From NCBI GenBank assembly GCA_012838635.1, contig DUOW01000034.1:1-33105 (forward strand): DNA of 33,105 nucleotides, written 5' to 3'. This DNA comes from Acholeplasma sp. (GTDB taxonomy: Bacteria > Bacillota_I > Bacilli_A > ML615J-28 > CAG-698). The notes below the pieces were generated by a model. It saw only the letters and a list, made by a program, of their open reading frames with translations, was not told the DNA's origin and did not search any database. A program made the position numbers and the translations under genes. The stretch's first letter is position 1; the number at the start of each line of letters is the position of its first letter. Below, piece by piece: positions 7,574 to 14,900 of the stretch.

Positions 7574-9388
7574 TTATTGTGCATCTTTAACTCTTGTATA
7601 AGGTTCCCATTTTAGAGCCTTATCTGTTGGTGTAAGATTATATTCAAAGTCAAATTCAACTTCTTCATAGCTTGTATATTGAGCTGAATTAGAATACTTA
7701 GTATTAAAAAGTCCCTCTGCTGAAGCGTGAATTCCAGTTAATTTATTATCTTTAACTCTAACTTGTAATTCAGCCTCTGATTCTTTGATTGTAGATGAAT
7801 TGAAATCACCAAAAATCTTAACATCAACACTAGCATAATCAAATGGATCCACATTTAGCTCGTCATTTAACCATGTAAGCATAGAAACTAAAGCTTGATG
7901 TGTTAAACCTAAAGCATAGATTGTTTCCCCTGTTTTGCTATCAACTGTAGTTTGAATATAATTAATATCGTTAGCTTTATTATATAAATCTAAAAGATAA
8001 AATTCATCACTACGATTTGCAATATAAGGAGTTACTTCTTTCGTTTTATCTTTAAGTGCCTTCTTTTCAATTAACCAAACTTCGCCATTTACAAGCATAC
8101 TTTTATGGATTTTAATATCATCTAAACCTTTACCTTTGTATAATTCAGCTTTCTTATAGTCGTTACTTGTAATATCAATAATATTATGGAAATATGTTTT
8201 GTTTCCATCAACTTTACGCATTGTAGATCCTTTGAATTTAGAATTTACTTCTGCTTTTGATAGACCATAATCAATTGCTGTTGTTAGTTCAAAATCATAA
8301 CTTGATTTTGCTTGATTTTGATAATTATTAATAATAGTTCTCATAGTATTTAAATGACTGTTAATTTCCGAATCTGTTAATGCAAGTCCAGAAATCAACT
8401 TTGGAGTAATTGAAGGACTTACACCTACATTTTTAAACTCTAATTCATAAGTAATACTAAATGTAATAATTTCAACTGCAACAGCAAAAACAAACTTATA
8501 TTTCGTAATTTTACCACTTTTAATTTCTACAAACATTTTTGTGTCTGCTGCGGTTTCAGGTAAATTACCTAAAACTTTCTTCACTTTTTCAGAATTTAGG
8601 TTATTACAAACTAAGGAAATAATACTAGATTTATTAATTTTTGTTTTTAGTTCAAATTCACCCTTAGTTTCAGTTTTCTTCATTTCTAAAATATCATTAG
8701 CTTCATATTCAAATAATGCTTTTGCAAATGTTGAACTATCATGATCATAACTAGAATCTACTTGTTCTAAATCAACTTTTGTAACTATATTATCTTCGTT
8801 CAACCTAATTGTTCTTAAAGTATTATTTTCAAGCATTTTATAAATTGTACCATCATAAAATAATGATCCTGAGTTAATATGCTCATCATAAAACTTAATT
8901 GATCCTGTCCTACTATATTTAGTATTACCATTAGTATTACCATTAAATGCAATAGGAATTCCAGCATTACTTAAATTTGCTTGTGCATGAAGAGTATAAT
9001 CATATTCATATCCTTGAACATCAACTCCTACTGTTCTTTTTCTTGCATTTAAAAAGATAGTTTTACTATCCAAAAATGAAGCATAGATTGTAGTATCTTT
9101 ACTTATTGTTAGTGGAAATACAGCTGCTGTTTTAAAACTACTATCTAAATACCAACCATCAAAAAGATGATTTTCTTTTTCAGGTTCAATAGGTTCATTA
9201 ATCTTTTCACCTTTAGTAATTTCTTTTTTAGGAATATTAGTTCCACCAAATGTTTCAAAAGTCACTTCAACTTTCTCTTCTGTTTGTTCTTTGTTTGGGT
9301 CTGGATTTGGATCTTTTTTACATCCACTTAAAACAAACCCCATAACAAAAACTAGTAATAATGTTAAAACTTTTTTAACTCTTTTCAT
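7574..9388 (-). CDS. Lipoprotein with one InlB-type (Listeria-Bacteroides) repeat
   Basis: This 604-residue surface protein starts with MKRVKKVLTLLLVFVMGFV and the lipobox LSGC, with lipid-modified C23, followed by a charged PNPDPNKEQ linker. Residues about 41-105 form one InlB-type repeat (VTFETFGG...PIEPEKENHLFDGWYLDSSF...TTIYASF). The remaining about 500 residues have mixed strand and helix character with repeated YELEFKN/FDFEYNL-like strands, and I do not recognise them. A short NGNTNGNT duplication sits near residues 148-155. It is probably anchored outside the cytoplasmic membrane. A good site, AGGAGG, lies 6 bases before the ATG. It follows the XRE regulator by 21 bases with no terminator, so the two form an operon. 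Confidence 0.85.
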   Translation of the reverse strand: MKRVKKVLTLLLVFVMGFVLSGCKKDPNPDPNKEQTEEKVEVTFETFGGTNIPKKEITKGEKINEPIEPEKENHLFDGWYLDSSFKTAAVFPLTISKDTTIYASFLDSKTIFLNARKRTVGVDVQGYEYDYTLHAQANLSNAGIPIAFNGNTNGNTKYSRTGSIKFYDEHINSGSLFYDGTIYKMLENNTLRTIRLNEDNIVTKVDLEQVDSSYDHDSSTFAKALFEYEANDILEMKKTETKGEFELKTKINKSSIISLVCNNLNSEKVKKVLGNLPETAADTKMFVEIKSGKITKYKFVFAVAVEIITFSITYELEFKNVGVSPSITPKLISGLALTDSEINSHLNTMRTIINNYQNQAKSSYDFELTTAIDYGLSKAEVNSKFKGSTMRKVDGNKTYFHNIIDITSNDYKKAELYKGKGLDDIKIHKSMLVNGEVWLIEKKALKDKTKEVTPYIANRSDEFYLLDLYNKANDINYIQTTVDSKTGETIYALGLTHQALVSMLTWLNDELNVDPFDYASVDVKIFGDFNSSTIKESEAELQVRVKDNKLTGIHASAEGLFNTKYSNSAQYTSYEEVEFDFEYNLTPTDKALKWEPYTRVKDAQ

Positions 9389-9409
9389 TGATTCCTCCTG
9401 TGCAAAATT

Positions 9410-10282
9410 TTATGCGTTTTTAAGTTCAGTTTTTTCTGGTTTTTTATAATTATTGTAAAGCGCAAATGGATAAACAAATACTGAAAGCCATACTCCAACA
9501 AACAAAGCTAAAGCTCCAAAAGCTAAAACTAACAACATTCCTAAAACCAAAAATAAAATTTTAACTGTTATTAAGAATATAATTCCCCCAAAATCTAACG
9601 AAAAGATAATCCCAGGAAATCTTACAAACCCAAAAGTAAAGATTGTACCCATAGCTTCTTTAAGAAAATTGTTATTTAAAATAATACAAGCAGGAAAAGT
9701 GTATAAAAGTATAACTGAAATAATTAAACCAATAAAAGCTTCTCCTCTAGTCATATCTGCAGGAACCTCAGTAGAAAAAATTGAAATTAAACCTAAAACT
9801 AACCACAATCCTGCAATAATACCAGTAACAATAAAAGCTTTCTTTCTTCTTCTCTTTGATTCAAAAATATGTCTTCTTAATCTTTGCTCGTTTTGTCTTT
9901 CTACGCAATCGCTACAAACAACCGATCTACCATAAGCATCTTTTCTTCTAACAATTTTTTTAGGATTGTAAATAGGCTCATTACAAATCTCACAAACAGC
10001 TAAAACAGGTGTAGGGTTAATTGGTTTTACTTCTTCCTGGTCTTCAATAACTCGTTCTTCTTTTTCTTTAGGAAGATCATCTTCAATAACTTCATGACTT
10101 AATAATTTATCTAAAGAAATATTGAAAATTTGCGCCATTGAACGAAGAGTAGTAATCGATGGTTCTACATCTCCATTTTCCCAACGCGAAACAGCCTGAG
10201 GTGAAACATAAAGAAGATCGGCTAATTCCTTTTGTGTTAAATTATGTTCCCCTCTTAATTTTCTTATTTTATCACCTAACAT
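9410..10282 (-). CDS. XRE-family regulator with zinc-finger-like motif and membrane domain
   Basis: This 290-residue protein has three parts. Residues 4-60 are a Cro/CI helix-turn-helix (IRKLRGEHNLTQKELADLL and VSPQAVSRWENGDVEPS). Residues 97-126 hold C97-x2-C100 and C123-x2-C126, probably a zinc ribbon. From about residue 147 on there are about four hydrophobic helices. It is therefore probably a membrane-tethered transcription regulator. The start is supported by AAAGGAGG 7 bases upstream. A perfect 9-bp inverted repeat covers its own -10 box, which fits autoregulation. The downstream partner is the InlB-repeat lipoprotein, which may be its target or a sensing component; that is inference. 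Confidence 0.87.
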   Translation of the reverse strand: MLGDKIRKLRGEHNLTQKELADLLYVSPQAVSRWENGDVEPSITTLRSMAQIFNISLDKLLSHEVIEDDLPKEKEERVIEDQEEVKPINPTPVLAVCEICNEPIYNPKKIVRRKDAYGRSVVCSDCVERQNEQRLRRHIFESKRRRKKAFIVTGIIAGLWLVLGLISIFSTEVPADMTRGEAFIGLIISVILLYTFPACIILNNNFLKEAMGTIFTFGFVRFPGIIFSLDFGGIIFLITVKILFLVLGMLLVLAFGALALFVGVWLSVFVYPFALYNNYKKPEKTELKNA

Positions 10283-10302
10283 AATCGGCCTCCTTTATAT
10301 TG

Positions 10303-10336
10303 GAATTATATCACGAATATAATTCAATATACAATC
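10303..10336 (-). promoter_or_regulatory. Promoter and palindromic operator of the XRE regulator operon
   Basis: The -10 TATAAT on the minus strand (10305-10310) lies inside a perfect inverted repeat, GAATTATAT (10303-10311) and ATATAATTC (10317-10325) with a 5-base centre. A weak -35 (TTGTAT) can be placed 18 bases upstream. This layout is typical of XRE repressors acting on their own gene; binding is inferred. Confidence 0.62.
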
Positions 10337-10449
10337 AACAATTTATTGAAATCACTCTATATTTTGTTGAATAAAGCATTTTTATCCACTTCATGACTCA
10401 ACTGTAGTCTTTTTTCTTCCTTTTCACAAGAAAATTATTGAAATTAAAA

Positions 10450-10476
10450 AACATCTGTTTAACTCAAACATATGTT
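10450..10476 (-). terminator. Weak hairpin after the DUF4143 ATPase gene
   Basis: AACATCTGTTT (10450-10460) pairs with AAACATATGTT (10466-10476) with two internal mismatches. The minus-strand tail TTTTAATTTC is only moderately T-rich, so this is a weak candidate terminator. Nothing else was seen in the 199 bases between the ATPase and the XRE gene apart from the XRE promoter. Confidence 0.35.
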
Positions 10477-10481
10477 GATTT

Positions 10482-11756
10482 TTAAAACAAACCTACTCTT
10501 TCTAATAATACATCAATTAAATTACAATGAAAGATGCCATTGTGGTCATAATAATTATGACTGATGTCCATCCTAACTACAATCTTCTTAAAGAAATCTT
10601 TAGAAAGCATTAAAGATTCTAATTCTGAATTCTCCTTTTTCTCTGAATCAATTCTAAAAGCGGATTGAATATAAACTCTTTTGTCCCCATCATTAACTAC
10701 AAAATCAATTTCCTTTTGAGCATTTGAACCATTATTGCGATCACTAACAACACCTACATCAACTGAATATCCTCTTCTTAAAAGCTCATTATACAAAATA
10801 TTTTCCATAATATGACCCGGGTCAAATTGGCGATAATTTAATCTTGCATTGCGAAGACCCATATCTACATAATAATACTTATTCGGATAATTAAAATATC
10901 TTTTACCCTTAATATCATACCTTTTAGCACAGCTAACTAAAAATGAATCAATTATATATTGAACATAACTTGCAACTAAAGTAGGATTTACTTTTTCTCT
11001 TCTTGAACTTGACAAAGCATTAGCAATATTATTAGGATTAGTTAGTGAACTTATTTGAAAAGCTAAGAAATCTAAAATCTCATTTAAAATATCTTCTTTT
11101 AAAACCCCATATCGCTCTACAATATCTTTCAAATAAACTTCTTCATAAAGCTTAGTTAGATAATCCTTTTTTAAACTATCATCTTTTAAAAGCAAAACTC
11201 TAGGCATTCCCCCATAAAGCATATACTCGTTTAAAGCTTTATTTTTATCTCCACCTACATAATTATAATACTCTTTAAAAGAAAGTGGATAAAGATTTAT
11301 CTGTGTAGCTCTTCCTCTAAATTCAGTTGCAATATCAGTAGATAAACCCTTAGAATTACTATCAGTTACATATACGTCTAAATTCTTATAAGATTTAAGC
11401 TCATTTAATAAATCATAGATTGTAACTTCAATATTCTCATTTTCTTTATCAACAACTTTTAACGTTAACTGTACTTCATCAATAAACAAAAAGAATCTTT
11501 CGTTTTCTTTATTTACTACTAACCCCTCTACATATTCAGCCAAAACAATCGGATTACGATACTTATAATATCTTCTCTCATCAAGTTTGATTTTAATTAT
11601 GTTATCTTGATTAACACCATTATTAAGTAAATACTCATAAAACAAATCAAAAAGCAAGACAGATTTACCTGACCTTCTAATACCAGTAATTACTTTAATC
11701 TCTCCATTACCCTTAGCATCTATTAACTTTTCTAAATAATAATCTCTTTTTATCAT
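10482..11756 (-). CDS. AAA_14 / DUF4143-type ATP-binding protein
   Basis: This 424-residue protein belongs to the widespread AAA ATPases with a C-terminal DUF4143. The Walker A motif GIRRSGKS is at residues 25-32 and a Walker B-like FLFIDEVQ lies near residue 90. A YVTDSNSKGLSTDIATEFRGRA segment (sensor-like, with Arg) is followed by YPLSFKEYYNY and YLKDIVERYGV, hallmarks of the family. The C-terminal half includes a nuclease-like core, EIDFVVNDGDKRVYIQSA, resembling a PD-(D/E)xK fold. The cellular role of the family is unclear; DNA-related or mobile-element functions have been suggested. The ribosome binding site AGGTGG lies at the end of a 37-bp repeated element. The gene has its own promoter. 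Confidence 0.9.
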   Translation of the reverse strand: MIKRDYYLEKLIDAKGNGEIKVITGIRRSGKSVLLFDLFYEYLLNNGVNQDNIIKIKLDERRYYKYRNPIVLAEYVEGLVVNKENERFFLFIDEVQLTLKVVDKENENIEVTIYDLLNELKSYKNLDVYVTDSNSKGLSTDIATEFRGRATQINLYPLSFKEYYNYVGGDKNKALNEYMLYGGMPRVLLLKDDSLKKDYLTKLYEEVYLKDIVERYGVLKEDILNEILDFLAFQISSLTNPNNIANALSSSRREKVNPTLVASYVQYIIDSFLVSCAKRYDIKGKRYFNYPNKYYYVDMGLRNARLNYRQFDPGHIMENILYNELLRRGYSVDVGVVSDRNNGSNAQKEIDFVVNDGDKRVYIQSAFRIDSEKKENSELESLMLSKDFFKKIVVRMDISHNYYDHNGIFHCNLIDVLLERVGLF

Positions 11757-11761
11757 AATAC

Positions 11762-11798
11762 CACCTATAACTTACGACGTTTTCGACGTAACTTCTAG
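11762..11798. repeat. 37-bp element, copy 1, in the ATPase leader
   Basis: This copy matches 11848-11884 at 31 of 37 positions, in direct orientation, with a period of 86 bases. On the plus strand the core reads AACTT, two bases, GACG, TTTTY, GACG, one base, AACTT, framed by CACCTA and CTAG. It is a near-palindrome able to form a hairpin with one internal mismatch. The minus-strand end AGGTG is part of the ATPase ribosome binding site, so the transcript would carry this hairpin immediately upstream of the start codon. Confidence 0.8.
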
Positions 11799-11802
11799 AT
11801 AC

Positions 11803-11831
11803 AATATAACATAAACAAGCAATAAAAGCAA
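11803..11831 (-). promoter_or_regulatory. Promoter of the DUF4143 ATPase gene
   Basis: Minus strand: -35 TTGCTT (11826-11831), a 17-base spacer ending in TGT, and -10 TATATT (11803-11808). The promoter lies between the two 37-bp element copies, and transcription should start close to the beginning of copy 1. Confidence 0.72.
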
Positions 11832-11847
11832 GTAATATTTGCATTTT

Positions 11848-11884
11848 CACCTAGAACTTGTGACGTTTTTGACGCAACTTATAG
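11848..11884. repeat. 37-bp element, copy 2, upstream of the ATPase promoter
   Basis: This is the second direct copy of the element at 11762-11798. It lies directly after the terminator of the giant lipoprotein gene and upstream of the ATPase promoter. As in copy 1, its minus-strand end AGGTG stands a few bases before an ATG (11842-11844), although that reading frame (44 codons, running into the ATPase gene) is unlikely to be a real gene. Confidence 0.8.
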
Positions 11885-11892
11885 GCCAAAAC

Positions 11893-11922
11893 AAAAGACT
11901 TAACCAAATGGTTAAGTCTTTT
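11893..11922. terminator. Terminator of the giant-lipoprotein operon
   Basis: A 14-bp perfect stem, AAAAGACTTAACCA with TGGTTAAGTCTTTT, has a minimal loop and a TTTTGTTTT tail on the minus strand. It lies 14 bases past the stop of the giant gene. Confidence 0.9.
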
Positions 11923-11936
11923 ATTATTCTCATTAT

Positions 11937-14900
11937 CTAGCTTGGATCTACTAACTCTAAGTAAGCATAAGTATAATCAGCAGGATATAATGGAATCTTT
12001 GTAACTACTTCTAAGTATTGAGGTATAGTTCTTGGATTAGCAGTTAGGATAGATTCTAAAGTAGCTCCACCTGCTATTTGCAATGTTTCTTCTTTTGTTA
12101 GGTTATAGAAACCTGCAAGCATTCCAAGATTACCTACATATTCAGCTGGTACACCGTTCATCATTAAATAAGTAACTAGTTCTGTAAATCCTGCAGCTGG
12201 ACTGTATGTAGCAATAGCAGGATAAATAAAACCATTATTATCACTTGGATCTCTTGGATCTCGATACTGTGTAGGTACTAAGTTAGGATCATAAGTTCTG
12301 TGTCGGCTTTGAGTTCCTGTATCTAAACCTTCTTGACCAATATGGATGAAGTATTGCGCACTAGCTACAGTTGTATTATCTTCTAACTTTAAGTAAGCAT
12401 TATCCATTGATGGAGCAAGTATAATTAAATTCATCTTTTCACTTAACTGTCCTGTAAGTTGATCTTGCTCAGTCTTTAGAATACTTCTTCCTGCTTCTGA
12501 TACATATCCTTCAATTGTAGATTTCATACCTGCAACCATTGTTGACATCGCATAGGCGTTAAACCAAGCTTCATTACCATTAATCCAGTTATTAATTGTT
12601 GTATTTTCATCAATATTTACATGAACATCCCAAATTGGACCTACTTCTGGATTCGCATCCTCAACATGGATTGCCGCTCCTCCTGATTTACCAATTTTAG
12701 AATTAGTAATCGTAATCCCAGTTCCACCATACATATAAACACTATTAGCCCAAGAATCATCAATTTGTACATAATCAGCTTTCATTAAAACTTGTTCAGA
12801 TCCTACTTCATTAGTCATTAAACCTGAAGCATCGTTATATAAAGCAATTAAGGAGTTAGTGATATTTACATTATTGATTCTTGTAGAACCTTTTCTTGCA
12901 AGAATTGCATTAAAACTACCTGAGTTTTGTGTCATTTGCGCTTCTTGTGATTTAATCTCTTCTGGTGATAAGTTATAATCAATATATGGATAAGATGTAT
13001 TGCTATTAATTGTTAAGTTGTTAATCGTTAGCATATTATCATTATAATGAATACCATAACCAGGAACATATCTACTACCACCTTTTTGAATCTTTTGACC
13101 ATTAATTAACTTATCTTTAAACATTTCCTTTACAAAATAATGTTCAGGAGAGTTATTATAAACATCATATTTAAAGATTGATAAGCCAACATTAAATACT
13201 GGAAATCCCGTACTTAATGGTAAGTAATTAGAATAAGCAGCACTCATATGAGGTAAATTAGAACCATTAACTGTTAGGTAGTTACCATTAATAACAATAT
13301 TGTCTCCTGATGTTGTAGCAGAAAGACGGCGATATGGATCACCATTGATAGCGCCATCGTTATTAATAGCACCATCGTTATTAATTGGTGAACCATCTGG
13401 ATTAAGTTGATTTGGTAATAATTGTACTTCAATATTGTTTTGAATATTGATTGTTTGAACACTCATATTTCCAAAAAGTGTTTTAAGTTCACTACTTGTA
13501 TAAGCATTATACCCATTATTTACATAAATATTGTATTCTAAACTTGCCCAAGTATGTTCATTAGCTTGATATTTCGGCTTAACAACAACCTTAAAATCAT
13601 GACCAACAGCATTTACAGTAAACTTGAATATGTTTTTCTTACCTGTAACTTCAGCTACATAATGCTCTAAAGCTGAGCCTTCTTCTAAAGGAGTGCTAGC
13701 TCCATCTAAGTAGAATAAGTATTCTAACTCTAACTTGTCTAAAGGAACATTATTTAAGTTTGTATCTTTAATCGCATAAGTAAACTTAAAGTCATTACTT
13801 GAACCAACTAAGAATTTCTCTGTTCCAGTTAATGGTTTTAAGTATTTTCGATCAGGTGATGCACTACTTGTTTCATATTTAAACTTCGTATAAGCCTCAC
13901 CCAAACTAAATTGACTAAAGTCTTTTACAATCTTAGCTAAATATAGTTTAGCTACATCTTCGGCTGGCTTTTTAATAGTCATTTGGAAATCACCAATTAA
14001 ACCTAAGTTTGTTTTAATTACAGGAGCATTTGTTCCTTCTTTGTAACTTAAACTAACAATATCAGCGTTTTGAACGATATTAATTTCATAACCTTCAGGG
14101 AAGTTATAAGTCATATTTTCATATAGAATATAACGTTGTGAAGGTGCTCCTAAAATTGTTACATCTTCCAAAATGTAATGATCATATGCCATTGAAGAAT
14201 CAGGCGTAATATCAGTGTCTACTTCAATAATATATGGATCTGAATATGGACTATTTAAAGTATTTAAGTTATCACCTAAAGCTCTTACAGTTAATCTATT
14301 TGTACCAATCGCAATTAGGTTGGCAAAGAATGGATCTAAGCTTGATACTTCTAAAGTAAATTCAAACCCTGAAACACTAAAATCACTAATTAATACTTCC
14401 TCATATAAATGGTTGATAAATAAACCAAAACCATAAGGTAAGTTACCTTCAATTTGTGATGGATTTAAATTAAGTTTGATTTGAATTACTTCTTCTCCTG
14501 ATAATTTTTGAACACTCATTATTACTGGCTTTGCAAAGGGAATCAGCGCCCTAAACTTCGCAAAGATATTCTTTTCTCCTGTTCCTGGATGAAGAACAGA
14601 GAATTTCATATCACTTGGATTTGTAATTGGAACTTCGCTTCCTTGATCTAAATAATACCAATATTCAAAAACATAACCTGGAGCTTGTAAGTTCCAAAGT
14701 GGAGACCCTGCTTCAAATAACAAACCATCATCACCATAATCAGCCTTATCAAACACAGCTACTGTACTACCATTAACTACAAATGTAAGTAAGGTCTTAC
14801 TTGTATTTGTATAACGAGCATAAATTGTTACATTTTCTCTTAAGAAATTAAAGTTAGTTCTTTCCCAAGTTGCAATATAACTGGCTTGAACTGGAATTTC

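Noticed and set aside
11713-11844. 44-codon minus-strand frame beginning after copy 2 of the 37-bp element
   Set aside because: It runs through the ATPase promoter and start in another frame and has no protein-like pattern. It is more likely a by-product of the duplicated ribosome-binding-site sequence.
13274-13462. Second minus-strand frame inside the giant lipoprotein gene
   Set aside because: It arises from the repeated codons of INNDGA in another frame and has no start signal.
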